64,000 bases of DNA from Gramella jeungdoensis (GTDB lineage Bacteria; Bacteroidota; Bacteroidia; Flavobacteriales; Flavobacteriaceae), in NCBI RefSeq assembly GCF_023805255.1, contig NZ_JAMSCK010000001.1:434001-498000 (forward strand), read 5' to 3'. Within the stretch, counting starts at the first letter, position 1. Each line of letters begins with the position of its first letter. Under the pieces are notes generated by a model. The model made no database searches and was not told the origin of the DNA. It was given only the letters and a program-made list of their open reading frames with translations. The position numbers were made by a program, and so were the translations under genes. Below, one piece after another: positions 52,207-61,575 of the stretch.

Positions 52207-53844
52207 ATGAAAAAACAATTACTTCTTCTTGCCCTGATTGCAGTTTTTAGCTGTAAGAATGATAAAGCTGAAAATGATCTGAATGAAGATCAGCTTCAAG
52301 CCAATTCTACCGATACAGTAGAAGAAATGGAATTCAAAGTAGTGGATTCTAAATTCATCGATAATGATGAATTATGGTCGCCTTTTGAATCTGAACTTTC
52401 CAAATTTTCAGGAGAGGTATATGAAGAAGTAAAAGCTCTGGTTTTTGAAAAATCAATCCCTCAAATCCAGCAGGCGATAGATGAAGGAAAGCTAACTTAT
52501 GAAGAGTTAGCTCTTTTCTATCTTTCCAGAATCAAGGAATATGACAGAGACAACGAACTTTCTTTAAACTCTGTTATTTCACTGAATCCCGATATTATAA
52601 AAGAAGCCAGAAAGAAAGATGAATTAAAGAGCAGTGCTAAAAACCATCATCCAATCTTTGGAATTCCCGTTCTCTTAAAGGATAATATCAACACCGCTGG
52701 CATACCTACAACTGCAGGAGCGGCGGCGCTTCAGAATAATAATACTGAAGATGCTTTTATTGTTCAGCGTTTAAAGGAAAATGGTGCCATAATACTTGGA
52801 AAGGCAAACCTTAGCGAATGGGCCTATTTTTTCTGCGGAGAATGTCCCAGTGGTTATTCGGCTGTAGGAGGACAGACCCTTAATCCTTATGGCAGAAAGA
52901 TACTTGATACCGGTGGTTCAAGTTCTGGAAGCGGAGTGGCTGTGTCGGCCAATCTTGCACCGGTAGCGATAGGCTCTGAGACTTCTGGCTCTATACTTTC
53001 ACCATCCAGTCAGAATTCAATTGTGGGTTTAAAGCCAACAATAGGCTTGCTTAGCAGGGGAGGTATTGTGCCGATTTCCAGTACCCTGGATACTCCTGGA
53101 CCCATGACGCGATCTGTGATAGATAATGCTATCCTGTTATCAGCCATGAGCGGAACCGATCCAAAAGACCCGGCGTCCAAATCAGCAGGGAGGGAGGAGC
53201 AGAATTTTTATGCAGATCTTAAAGCAACAGATCTTAAGGGTAAAAGGTTTGGTGCTATCAAATCTTTAATGGAAGATACCTTATACGTAAGAGCTGTAAA
53301 TGATCTTAAAAATGCGGGTGCCGAAATAGTAGAATATGAGGCTGAAGAGATCAACCTTCCAAACTTCGTAAGATTGCTTAACCTGGATATGAAGAAGGAC
53401 CTGCCTGAATATTTTAAAAATTATGGTGGAGAAGTGGAATTTGAGAATGTTAAGGATGTTGTAGATTATAACTCAAAAGACACACTGTCTCGTGCACCAT
53501 ATGGCCAGGCTTTATTCCTTGGGATCGTGAAGGATTCTGCAACAGCCGATGAATTTGCCGCTATAAAAGATACCTTAAATAGAAATGGGACCCGCTTCTT
53601 TGAAAAGCCAATGAAAGAGCATAACCTGGATGCGGTGCTTTCTATCAATAATTATCATGCCGGTTTTGCGGCGGTCGCTAAATATCCAGCCATAACAGTG
53701 CCTATGGGTTATACCTCTAATAACGCTCCTCGAGGTCTCACTTTTATAGGTAAACCTTTTACTGAGCAGCAATTACTGCAGTGGGCTTATGCCTTTGAAC
53801 AAACCACGAACCGACGAAAAACCCCGGAAAACTATAATGAGTAA
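52207..53844 (+). CDS. Amidase-signature lipoprotein
   Basis: 545 residues with lipobox VFSCKND (Cys17). The amidase signature is complete: catalytic Lys158 (PVLLKDNINTAG), glycine/serine block GGSSSGSGVAVSANLAPVAIGSETSGSI (236-243 onward) with the cis-Ser and Ser nucleophile, and the P-L-x-x-G-P-M-T block (STLDTPGPMTRSV). It hydrolyses an amide of unknown identity in the periplasm. Upstream ftsY is only 4 bases away, but the link is positional. The downstream small membrane protein and transaminase are on the same strand. Confidence 0.9.
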   Translation: MKKQLLLLALIAVFSCKNDKAENDLNEDQLQANSTDTVEEMEFKVVDSKFIDNDELWSPFESELSKFSGEVYEEVKALVFEKSIPQIQQAIDEGKLTYEELALFYLSRIKEYDRDNELSLNSVISLNPDIIKEARKKDELKSSAKNHHPIFGIPVLLKDNINTAGIPTTAGAAALQNNNTEDAFIVQRLKENGAIILGKANLSEWAYFFCGECPSGYSAVGGQTLNPYGRKILDTGGSSSGSGVAVSANLAPVAIGSETSGSILSPSSQNSIVGLKPTIGLLSRGGIVPISSTLDTPGPMTRSVIDNAILLSAMSGTDPKDPASKSAGREEQNFYADLKATDLKGKRFGAIKSLMEDTLYVRAVNDLKNAGAEIVEYEAEEINLPNFVRLLNLDMKKDLPEYFKNYGGEVEFENVKDVVDYNSKDTLSRAPYGQALFLGIVKDSATADEFAAIKDTLNRNGTRFFEKPMKEHNLDAVLSINNYHAGFAAVAKYPAITVPMGYTSNNAPRGLTFIGKPFTEQQLLQWAYAFEQTTNRRKTPENYNE

Positions 53845-54121
53845 GACTTCCCAGAGATACCTTGTTCTAATCTCAAAGATCATTTTCTTTTACAGCATCT
53901 TCTATGTAATTATGAAGATACTGGCCATTTTCCAGGGAGCCTGGCTGATTCCTAATCTTATTCTTAGCCTTCCATATGTGGTTTTTGCCGTCATAGGTGG
54001 TTTCATGGTAAAAAGAAATTCTTATCACTGGGCATATGTTATCGCCGGGGCAATTGTTATAAGTGCGATACGTTATTATGAACAGGAGTGGATGGTCCAG
54101 TTACATAATTATTTCAACTAA
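53837..54121 (+). CDS. Small membrane protein, unknown
   Basis: 94 residues from MSKTSQRYL (an in-frame ATG at 53789, inside the amidase gene, would add 16). Three hydrophobic segments (ISKIIFFYSIFYVIMKILAIF; WLIPNLILSLPYVVFAVIGGFMV; WAYVIAGAIVISAIR) alternate with charged turns. The gene overlaps the amidase stop by 8 bases and directly abuts the transaminase (GTG at 54122). No named family recognised. Confidence 0.65.
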   Translation: MSKTSQRYLVLISKIIFFYSIFYVIMKILAIFQGAWLIPNLILSLPYVVFAVIGGFMVKRNSYHWAYVIAGAIVISAIRYYEQEWMVQLHNYFN

Positions 54122-55003
54122 GTGCAGGCAGCAGGCGTTCATAATAAAAAGACATATCCGGAAATAGTCTGGTTCAACGGCGAGTGGATGAAATATAACG
54201 AAGCTAAGATCTCGGTATTTGATCGTGGATTTATGCTTGGGGATGGTGTCTATGAAGTGACTCCTTTTTATGAAGGCAAAGCTTTCGGACTTAAAGAGCA
54301 CCTGGCCCGACTTCAGTATTCCCTAAATGAGATTATAGTAGATTTGGATGCATACGGTCTAAAACCGCTTATGTTTGAAGCTATCTCTAAGGCTGGATTA
54401 TCTCAAAAGGATGCGGCAGTCTATGTACAGGTTTCCAGGGGAGTTGCACCAAGAACTCATTATTTTCCGGATAATATAGAGCCAACCGTATTGATATATG
54501 CTTTCCCTGCCTCTCTCAAAGGCTTTGAAAATAAACAGTGGAGTGTGCTGGTCTCTGAAGATCTCAGGTGGCACCGATGTGATATCAAATCTACTTCACT
54601 ATTGGCAAATATTAAGTCAAATACTCAATCTCACAGCTTGGGACTGGATGAGAATCTATTGGTTCGCGATGGTCTTTTTACGGAAGGCTCGCATTCCACA
54701 ATCTTTTTTATTAAGGATAATATTATCTATACGCATCCGGAAGGACCTCAGATTCTTTCTGGGATCACCCGAAAATTCGTAATAGCTATTTGTGCTGAAT
54801 TGAATATCGAGGTAAAAGAGGAAGCTTTTCCTTTGTCTGAATTAGAAAGAGTTGATGAAGTTTTCCTAACAGGAACCACTACACAGGTAATGGCTGTAAA
54901 AGAAATGTATTCTGAAGGAAATAACATCTATGATAAGCCTGAAATTGGTCCGGTAACCCGCAAAATACAGCAGGTATTCATTCAGAAAACGCGAAGCCTT
55001 TAG
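54122..55003 (+). CDS. Class IV aminotransferase, D-amino-acid transaminase-like
   Basis: 293 residues starting at a GTG that immediately follows the previous stop codon; needed because the conserved VWFNGEWMKYNEAKISVFDRGF would be lost with the next ATG. The PLP Lys156 lies in HRCDIKSTSLLANIKS, and GFMLGDGVYEVTPFY is family typical. The SRGVAPRTHYFP block contains the R-x-H pair (111-113) that in Bacillus D-amino-acid transaminase binds the D-substrate's carboxylate, which favours D-alanine/D-glutamate transaminase over branched-chain enzyme. C-terminal FLTGTTTQVMAV closes the site. It lies in an operon behind amidase and the small membrane gene. Confidence 0.85.
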   Translation: MQAAGVHNKKTYPEIVWFNGEWMKYNEAKISVFDRGFMLGDGVYEVTPFYEGKAFGLKEHLARLQYSLNEIIVDLDAYGLKPLMFEAISKAGLSQKDAAVYVQVSRGVAPRTHYFPDNIEPTVLIYAFPASLKGFENKQWSVLVSEDLRWHRCDIKSTSLLANIKSNTQSHSLGLDENLLVRDGLFTEGSHSTIFFIKDNIIYTHPEGPQILSGITRKFVIAICAELNIEVKEEAFPLSELERVDEVFLTGTTTQVMAVKEMYSEGNNIYDKPEIGPVTRKIQQVFIQKTRSL

Positions 55004-55010
55004 AAAGGGA

Positions 55011-56141
55011 TTATTTCTTTATCACATTGTATTTTTTTAATATAGGTATAACCTTTTCCAAAGGCAGCGCCTTAATGCTTCTACCTTTAAAACCGGTCAT
55101 GGTTTCGGCCATGAATAATGAATTCAGAATAGCCTCTTCGGTAGCTTCGATGGCTCCCATAAAGATAGGTGACATCAGCTCATTTGGTACTACCGTATTT
55201 TCCAGCAGATCAGATTCAATTTTATATGGCACCCTGTTTTCTTCCGCGGAAGAAAACGCGATCACATAATCTCCACTTCCGTTGGATGCAATACCACCGG
55301 TCTTCGCGAGGCCAAGAATGGCTCTTTTTGCCAGTCGTTTTAAATTCCGGCTATCCAGAGGCGCATCTGTAGCTACCACGATCATACAGGAACCATCGGC
55401 ACTATCCATTATCCTGTCCCTAAAACTGAATTGTTCCAGCTCTTCCCCAACCGGGGCTCCATCTATCTGCAGGTTACCTCCAAAATTGGTCTGAACAAGT
55501 ACTCCAATGGTGTATCCGCCAAGACTTTCAGGTAGTTTCCTGGAAGATGTTCCAATTCCCCCTTTGAATCCAAAACAGATAGTTCCCGTGCCGGCACCTA
55601 CGTTTCCTTCTTTTACATCTGAATCTGCATTTTTGATAGCAGCGATCACATGGTCTGCTTTTACATGCTGTCCGCGAATATCATTCAGGTAACCATCATT
55701 GGTTTCACCAACCACGGCATTCACCGATCTTACATCTTCATTGCCTTTCTGATTCAGTGTATATTTTATTACCGCGTTCATTCCGGTAGCTACGTTCAGC
55801 GTATTAGTGAGTATTATAGGAGTTTCAATATTTCCCAATTCCTCAATTTGCGTGCTCCCGGCAAGCTTTCCGAAGGCGTTACCAACAAAAACCGCGGCCG
55901 GTACTTTCTGCTGAAAAATGTTTCCCTCATGTGGTAGTATCGCCGTAACTCCTGTTCTTATGGAATCTCCTTTCATAAGGGTGGTGTGCCCGACTTTTAA
56001 TCCCTTAACGTCGGTGATCGAATTTTTTGGGCCTGTAGGCAGAACTCCGGGTTGGATACCCAGGTCGCGTATTCGCTGTTGGGAAAAAGCATTAAAATTT
56101 AAAAGAAAAATGCATAGCAGGAGTGCAAGGAAGTGTTTCAT
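55011..56141 (-). CDS. P1 family (DmpA/BapA-like) aminopeptidase, exported
   Basis: 376 residues with a signal peptide (MKHFLALLLCIFLLNFNAFS). The Ntn-type self-processing site is G250|S251 in DSADGSCMIVVATDAPL, matching the Gly249-Ser250 cut of DmpA; it would split into alpha and beta chains. Other family marks: VGHTTLMKGDSIRTGVTAILP, NAVVGETNDGYLND, and GGIASNGSGDYVIAFS near the end. Relatives cleave N-terminal L- or D-amino acids, amides, or beta-peptides. It converges with the transaminase gene, 7 bases apart. Confidence 0.88.
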   Translation of the reverse strand: MKHFLALLLCIFLLNFNAFSQQRIRDLGIQPGVLPTGPKNSITDVKGLKVGHTTLMKGDSIRTGVTAILPHEGNIFQQKVPAAVFVGNAFGKLAGSTQIEELGNIETPIILTNTLNVATGMNAVIKYTLNQKGNEDVRSVNAVVGETNDGYLNDIRGQHVKADHVIAAIKNADSDVKEGNVGAGTGTICFGFKGGIGTSSRKLPESLGGYTIGVLVQTNFGGNLQIDGAPVGEELEQFSFRDRIMDSADGSCMIVVATDAPLDSRNLKRLAKRAILGLAKTGGIASNGSGDYVIAFSSAEENRVPYKIESDLLENTVVPNELMSPIFMGAIEATEEAILNSLFMAETMTGFKGRSIKALPLEKVIPILKKYNVIKK

Positions 56142-56242
56142 TCAAACGGATTTTTGAAATTTGAAGATACAAAACCAATTGTAAGTTTTACGAAGACTTT
56201 AAGTCTTAAGACCTAAGCTTCTGGAATTCTAATTTTAGATTG

Positions 56243-56250
56243 TATCTTTG
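56243..56250 (+). promoter_or_regulatory. Bacteroidota -7 box for rimO (TATCTTTG)
   Basis: Perfect TAnnTTTG 87 bases before the rimO ATG. The element 19 nt upstream reads CTG (56221-56223), two of three bases of the consensus. The transcript would carry the palindrome at 56279. Confidence 0.5.
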
Positions 56251-56278
56251 CACCCGCCAGAAATTTAGGTTCCAGATA

Positions 56279-56311
56279 AGACCTCACAGGTTTTCAAAAC
56301 CTGTGAGGTCT
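56279..56311. repeat. 33-bp perfect palindrome AGACCTCACAGGTTTT-C-AAAACC...
   Basis: Two 16-base arms (56279-56294 and 56296-56311) are perfectly complementary around a single C. It lies in the predicted rimO leader, ending 26 bases before the ATG. I recall near-identical palindromes scattered between genes of Bacteroidota, so this is probably a dispersed intergenic repeat rather than a rimO-specific element. Confidence 0.85.
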
Positions 56312-56337
56312 GGTAAGGAAGTAAAAATGGAAATTGT

Positions 56338-57690
56338 ATGAGGACGAAGTCATTAAAGAAGAACAGGATAAATGTGGTTACCCTTGGTTGTAGCAAGAAT
56401 GTCTACGACTCAGAGGTATTGATGGGGCAGTTAAAAGCCAATAAGAAAGACGTTGTCCATGAAGAAGACGGGAATATTGTTGTTATAAATACCTGTGGGT
56501 TTATCGATAACGCTAAAGAGCAATCGGTAAACACCATTCTGGAATATGTTCAGAAAAAGGAAGAAGGGGAAGTAGATAAAGTATTCGTAACCGGTTGTTT
56601 AAGTGAAAGATACAAGCCGGATCTTCAAAAGGAAATGCCTAATGTAGATCAGTATTTCGGAACAACTGAGCTGCCCGGACTTTTAAAGGCTCTTGAAGCT
56701 GATTATAAACATGAACTGATAGGAGAACGACTTACTACTACTCCAAAGAATTATGCTTATTTAAAGATCGCTGAAGGTTGTGATCGTCCATGCTCATTCT
56801 GTGCGATCCCGTTAATGCGTGGCGGACACAAATCTACTCCTATAGAGAATCTTGTAAAAGAAGCTGAGAAACTTGCGGCCAATGGAGTAAAGGAACTTAT
56901 TCTTATCGCCCAGGATCTTACTTATTACGGGCTCGACCTTTATAAGAAGCGTAATCTTGCAGAATTGCTTGAGAATCTTGTAAAAGTTGAAGGTATTGAA
57001 TGGATAAGACTGCATTATGCATTCCCAACCGGATTCCCAATGGATGTACTTGATGTAATGAAACGTGAGCCTAAGATCTGTAATTATTTGGATATTCCGC
57101 TTCAGCATATTTCGGATGATCTTCTGAAATCGATGAGACGCGGAACCACTCATGAAAAGACTACAAAGCTTCTGAATGAATTCAGGAAAACTGTTCCCGA
57201 AATGGCCATCAGGACCACGCTTATCGTTGGGTATCCTGGTGAGACTGAAGAGCATTTTCAGGAATTGAAAGAATGGGTGAAGGAGATGCGTTTTGAACGC
57301 CTTGGCTGTTTTACCTATTCCCATGAAGAGAATACTCATGCTTATAACCTGGAAGACGATGTACCACAGGATATCAAGCAGGAGCGAGCGAATGAGATCA
57401 TGGAGATTCAATCTCAGATTTCCTGGGAGCTTAACCAGGGAAAAATAGGTCAGACCTTTAAAGTAGTGATAGACCGTAAGGAAGGAAATTATTTTGTGGG
57501 CCGTACCGAATTTGATTCACCCGATGTTGATAATGAGGTACTGATAGATGCAACTTCGGTTTATCTTAAAACAGGCGATTACTACGAAGTTAAGATCACC
57601 GATGCAGCCGATTTTGATCTTTATGGACTTCCGCTAAACGTAAAAACTGAAAAACCCGGAAGGAAGGAAATCAAAGTGAAAGTTGGGTAA
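56338..57690 (+). CDS. rimO: Ribosomal protein S12 methylthiotransferase RimO
   Basis: 450-residue radical SAM enzyme adding a methylthio group to Asp88 of S12 (E. coli numbering). UPF0004 domain with three conserved Cys (VTLGCSKNVYDSEVLMG; VINTCGFID; VTGCLSERY) for a first cluster; radical SAM triad C148-x3-C152-x2-C155 in EGCDRPCSFCAIP; C-terminal TRAM domain (about 380-445). The motif PLMRGGHKS distinguishes RimO from MiaB. A palindrome is in its leader. Monocistronic. Confidence 0.96.
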   Translation: MRTKSLKKNRINVVTLGCSKNVYDSEVLMGQLKANKKDVVHEEDGNIVVINTCGFIDNAKEQSVNTILEYVQKKEEGEVDKVFVTGCLSERYKPDLQKEMPNVDQYFGTTELPGLLKALEADYKHELIGERLTTTPKNYAYLKIAEGCDRPCSFCAIPLMRGGHKSTPIENLVKEAEKLAANGVKELILIAQDLTYYGLDLYKKRNLAELLENLVKVEGIEWIRLHYAFPTGFPMDVLDVMKREPKICNYLDIPLQHISDDLLKSMRRGTTHEKTTKLLNEFRKTVPEMAIRTTLIVGYPGETEEHFQELKEWVKEMRFERLGCFTYSHEENTHAYNLEDDVPQDIKQERANEIMEIQSQISWELNQGKIGQTFKVVIDRKEGNYFVGRTEFDSPDVDNEVLIDATSVYLKTGDYYEVKITDAADFDLYGLPLNVKTEKPGRKEIKVKVG

Positions 57691-57724
57691 GATTAGTTAA
57701 ACGTTTGATTTACTGATCGTTATA

Positions 57725-57754
57725 TTGTTTGTGTTGATGTTTTTTTTAAATTTG
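57725..57754 (+). promoter_or_regulatory. Full Bacteroidota promoter
   Basis: TTG (57725-57727), a 19-base spacer and TAAATTTG (57747-57754), the same geometry as the SRP RNA promoter. Start of transcription expected near 57759, 24 bases before the GTG start codon. Confidence 0.75.
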
Positions 57755-57782
57755 AGAAACACTTATCAACATAATTTCATCT

Positions 57783-60485
57783 GTGCGGTCTCTTATATTC
57801 ATCTTATGTATCATTTTCTCTCAAGCCTTATTTGCGCAGGATGAGGATTATAAGATCGTTTCTAATTTTGCCCTTGCCGAAAAGATCTATCTTCAGCTTG
57901 ATAAGGATGTTTATATCGCAAATGAAGATATATGGTTCAAGGCAATTCTTACCCATGCTTCAACCAATATACCAAGTAATCTTAGTGGTGTTCTTCATGT
58001 AGAACTTATTGGGCCGGATTCACATTTGGTTGAAAAAAAGCTTATTAAAATTGAAAAGGGTATAGGTAATAACTTTTTTCATCTTTCGCCCGAATATCAG
58101 GAGGGTAAGTATTTGTTAAGAGCCTATACACAATGGAATCGGAATTTTGGTCCTGAATTTACCTTTAGAACATATATAGACGTTTTTAGGTCTTCAGAAG
58201 AAGGAGAAAAAATTATTGAAAATTTAAACCTAATAAAGGAAACCAATGTTTCGCGATTACAAGCCAGGTTAAGGCCATATTTATTAGATAGCCTGCATGA
58301 AAATAAATTATCAGTGTACCTTCATTTTAATAATCAAAAAGACACCCTATTCTTAAAACCTGAAAGAGATGATAGTTTTCTTATAGATCATAAACTTCCT
58401 GAAGGGACCAGTGTAGTTACCCTTACCATGGAAACTAGTAATTCTTACCGTTATACTAAAAGTTTTGCATTAAAGAATAAATTATTAGATGTTCATTTTT
58501 TTCCGGAAGGAGGAGAGATCTTGCATGGATTAATGAATAGGGTGGGGGTCAAGGTGTTTAACCATGCAGGAAAAGGAGTGGCTATTCACGGTGAAATATT
58601 AAATAGTAACCATGAAGTAGTAGAAAATTTTGAAAGTAACGCCCTGGGTTTGGGTGTGTTTTCTTTGTTGGCTACGTCAGAATCTTACTATGCAAAGATT
58701 TATTTCTCTGCTAGTGATAATGATCCGGAAATATATGTTCTACCCAGGGTTATAAAAAAAGGAAGTGGCCTATTAGTAGATAAGGGAAAGGATATTGTAC
58801 GATTAATTGCGACTTCAAACCATCTCATTAACGATAGTATTTCAATAGAAATTAGTTCCAGAGGTGTACTATATTATATGATTAGAGGTAAACTTAAAAA
58901 TGGCAATTTTTATACAACACTCTCTTCCAGGATATTTCCAAATGGGATCATTGGTTTAAAGCTTTTAGACAAGGATGAAAATACTATATCAAGGCGAATT
59001 TTTTTTAATGAAAGGCCTGAGGATCTTTTAGATATTCAATTAGCCATAGATAGGTCTGTTTACAATACTAGGGATAAAACGAATCTTGAGATCAGCATTA
59101 CCAATAATGAAGGTATAGGAGCAAAGGCCAATTTGTCAATTTTAGTTCTTAATAAAGAGCAGCTGGGAGCACGAAGAACCCGGGCAAATAATATACTATC
59201 TTATTTTTTGCTGGATTCGGAATTAAAAGCGGCCGTGCAGGATCCCGGATCTTATTTTAGAGTTCGTAATAAATTCTCTGAGAGCGCCCTTGATTTACTG
59301 CTTTTAGCCGAGGGTATAAAAAACTATAATTACTGGGAATCTCCAGAGAAATCAATTTTTTTTCCAGCGGAAAAAGGGCTAAATATAAGCGGTTATCTTA
59401 AAGGAGTGCTTCCTGGAAAAGATGAGGAAGATAAAGTATCATTGAATATGATGACATTCGGTGAAAAGAAGACCATATATAATCAAATAACTAATAGTCA
59501 TGGTGGATTTAATTTTGTACTAGACGATGAGTTTGGTAGAAATATAAATGTATTGTTCCAAAGTAATTCAAAGAACAGGAAGAATAAGTATTATGAAGTG
59601 ATAGTTGATAGGAAGAAAGAACCTGAAATCTTTTATGATCATAATCAAGCTATAGTACCAGTAGATAGTGAGGTTTCTGAAATAGTGGGAAAGCAAAGAG
59701 AAAGAAAGGTTTTTAATGATTCCTTTAAAGTGCTTTCTGGTGTAACCGAACTGGAGCAGGTGGATATTGAAGTTACTGGTATGACACCACAACGAAAAAA
59801 AGTGTTGGAAAGATTTGGAAAAGCTGAAACTATTATTTCAGGTGAGTCAATTCAACGAAAAGAAAAGGATTGGTCTTATGGACTTTATAGTGTTTTACTC
59901 TTTAATTTTAGAGATAAAATTCGAATAGAACGTGATAGTAATGGTGAATTACGGGCAAAGGCTTTTAACAGATTGCCATGTCTGGTGGTTGTTGATGGGA
60001 TACCCGTAATGGGGTATAGTTATGATTTTATTCCCAATATTCTGCCCAGTGAAGTTAAGAGTGTGGAAATTATTGAAAACGCCAGGAATTTCTCGAAGTT
60101 GTACAGTGAAGTTTATCCAGAGGTCTCTATGGCCAATAGTCCAATGCAGGGTAACGTCATTGCTATCTATACAAAATCTGGGGGTGGTTTGTTTGGATTG
60201 AACCAAACCCCAGGATTGCTGGAAACCTCTATACCGGTTTTTGCTCCTAAGAAAGATTTTGAGCAGCCAGAATATGAGGATTTAGCGATAAAAAATAGCA
60301 AAAAACCCGATTTGCGTTCAGTGATCGAATGGGAACCTGAGATAATTACAGACCCATCAGGAAAAGCTTCAGCTTCATTTTATAATGCAGATATATCGGG
60401 TGACATGCTCATTATAGTTGAAGCAATTGCTGAAGATGGTAAAATAGGCTACCAAACACTTTCCTACCACGTAGAAGATAAATAA
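57783..60485 (+). CDS. Exported macroglobulin-like protein with TonB-plug-like domain
   Basis: 900 residues from a GTG start, with a signal peptide (SLIFILCIIFSQALFAQ). The first 120 residues look like an MG2 macroglobulin domain (FALAEKIYLQLDKDVYIANEDIWFKAILTH). The middle is a chain of beta-sandwich segments, and around 675-810 lies a TonB-receptor plug-like domain (PCLVVVDGIPVMGYSYDF; SVEIIENARNFSKLY) without any following barrel. The C-terminus returns to a macroglobulin-like end (ITDPSGKASASFYNADISGDMLIIVEAIAEDGKIGYQTL). Codons look AT-richer than in neighbours. Such proteins are widespread in Bacteroidota but not characterised. Perhaps a periplasmic or surface partner of a barrel protein. 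Confidence 0.8.
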   Translation: MRSLIFILCIIFSQALFAQDEDYKIVSNFALAEKIYLQLDKDVYIANEDIWFKAILTHASTNIPSNLSGVLHVELIGPDSHLVEKKLIKIEKGIGNNFFHLSPEYQEGKYLLRAYTQWNRNFGPEFTFRTYIDVFRSSEEGEKIIENLNLIKETNVSRLQARLRPYLLDSLHENKLSVYLHFNNQKDTLFLKPERDDSFLIDHKLPEGTSVVTLTMETSNSYRYTKSFALKNKLLDVHFFPEGGEILHGLMNRVGVKVFNHAGKGVAIHGEILNSNHEVVENFESNALGLGVFSLLATSESYYAKIYFSASDNDPEIYVLPRVIKKGSGLLVDKGKDIVRLIATSNHLINDSISIEISSRGVLYYMIRGKLKNGNFYTTLSSRIFPNGIIGLKLLDKDENTISRRIFFNERPEDLLDIQLAIDRSVYNTRDKTNLEISITNNEGIGAKANLSILVLNKEQLGARRTRANNILSYFLLDSELKAAVQDPGSYFRVRNKFSESALDLLLLAEGIKNYNYWESPEKSIFFPAEKGLNISGYLKGVLPGKDEEDKVSLNMMTFGEKKTIYNQITNSHGGFNFVLDDEFGRNINVLFQSNSKNRKNKYYEVIVDRKKEPEIFYDHNQAIVPVDSEVSEIVGKQRERKVFNDSFKVLSGVTELEQVDIEVTGMTPQRKKVLERFGKAETIISGESIQRKEKDWSYGLYSVLLFNFRDKIRIERDSNGELRAKAFNRLPCLVVVDGIPVMGYSYDFIPNILPSEVKSVEIIENARNFSKLYSEVYPEVSMANSPMQGNVIAIYTKSGGGLFGLNQTPGLLETSIPVFAPKKDFEQPEYEDLAIKNSKKPDLRSVIEWEPEIITDPSGKASASFYNADISGDMLIIVEAIAEDGKIGYQTLSYHVEDK

Positions 60486-60491
60486 ACCCAT

Positions 60492-61553
60492 TTAGGCAAT
60501 AGTGATTTCATCTTCAAGATAGACCTGCTGCACACTGTTCAGGATTTCCACTCCTTCTTTTAACGGCCGCTGAAAGGCTTTCCTGCCCATGATAAGTCCG
60601 GCACCTCCAGCACGCTTATTGATTATAGCCGTTCTTATAGCCTCCTTAACGTCTGATTCCCCTTTGGAACCTCCACCGGAATTAATAAGGCCTATTTTTC
60701 CCATATAACAATTTGCAACCTGTAATCTGCAGAGGTCGATGGGATGGTCGGTAGTCAAACTTTCATACATCTCATCATTGTACTTTCCAAAATTGATATC
60801 TCTAAAGCCATAATTGGTTTCCGGTAATTTCTGTTTGATCACATCTGCTTTTATGGTGACGCCAAGGTGATTGGCTTGTCCGGTAAGATCGGCAGCCGAG
60901 TGATAATCCTTGTCGCCAGTTTTGAAACTGGAATTCCGGGTATAACACCATAAGATGGTACCCATTCCCAGCTGATGGGCTTCTTCAAAGGCTTGGGCGA
61001 TCTCTATGATCTGCCGGTTGCTTTCCTTGGAGCCGAAATAGATGGTAGCGCCTATGGCGACCGCTCCCAGGTTCCAGGCTTCTCTAACCGTTCCATAGGG
61101 TATCTGGTCATATTTATTAGGATAGGTGAGTAACTCATTGTGATTTATCTTGACCACAAATGGGATCTTATGTGCATACTTTCGGGCATGAAGCCCAAGA
61201 ACCCCAAATGTAGAGGCAACTCCGTTGCAGCCGGCTTCGATGGCCAGTTTTATAATATTCTCTGGATCAAAATAATCCTTGTTCTTATAAAATGAAAAAG
61301 CTGCCGAATGCTCTATGCCCTGGTCTATGGGGAGTATGTTCAGGTAGCCGGTACCTCCAAGATTTCCGTGGTTATAGAGTTGGGCAAGGCTTCTTAAGGT
61401 TTGAATATTTCTATCACTTTTAATAAAACTTTCTATAGGTCCCGGTCCTAGAACTTTAATCCTGTCAGCAGGAATTTTTTCACAGCTATGCTCCAGGTAA
61501 TATTTGGCATCCTTTTCTCCGAGAATTTCTCTTATTTGTTCGATATATTCCAT
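60492..61553 (-). CDS. fbaB: Class I fructose-bisphosphate aldolase (DhnA type)
   Basis: 353-residue TIM-barrel aldolase of the DhnA/archaeal class I family, using a Schiff-base lysine rather than a metal. Key segments are [15 protein letters not shown] near residue 75, [62 protein letters not shown], and the phosphate-binding [44 protein letters not shown]. It cleaves fructose-1,6-bisphosphate in glycolysis or condenses in gluconeogenesis. It lies downstream of the erythromycin-esterase-like gene (22 bases) on the same strand. Confidence 0.93.
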   Translation of the reverse strand: MEYIEQIREILGEKDAKYYLEHSCEKIPADRIKVLGPGPIESFIKSDRNIQTLRSLAQLYNHGNLGGTGYLNILPIDQGIEHSAAFSFYKNKDYFDPENIIKLAIEAGCNGVASTFGVLGLHARKYAHKIPFVVKINHNELLTYPNKYDQIPYGTVREAWNLGAVAIGATIYFGSKESNRQIIEIAQAFEEAHQLGMGTILWCYTRNSSFKTGDKDYHSAADLTGQANHLGVTIKADVIKQKLPETNYGFRDINFGKYNDEMYESLTTDHPIDLCRLQVANCYMGKIGLINSGGGSKGESDVKEAIRTAIINKRAGGAGLIMGRKAFQRPLKEGVEILNSVQQVYLEDEITIA

Positions 61554-61575
61554 TACTGAAATTTTTGGTTGGTTA

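Noticed and set aside
56812-57411. 199-codon minus-strand frame inside rimO
   Set aside because: Antisense shadow of the radical SAM domain; no start context or family resemblance.
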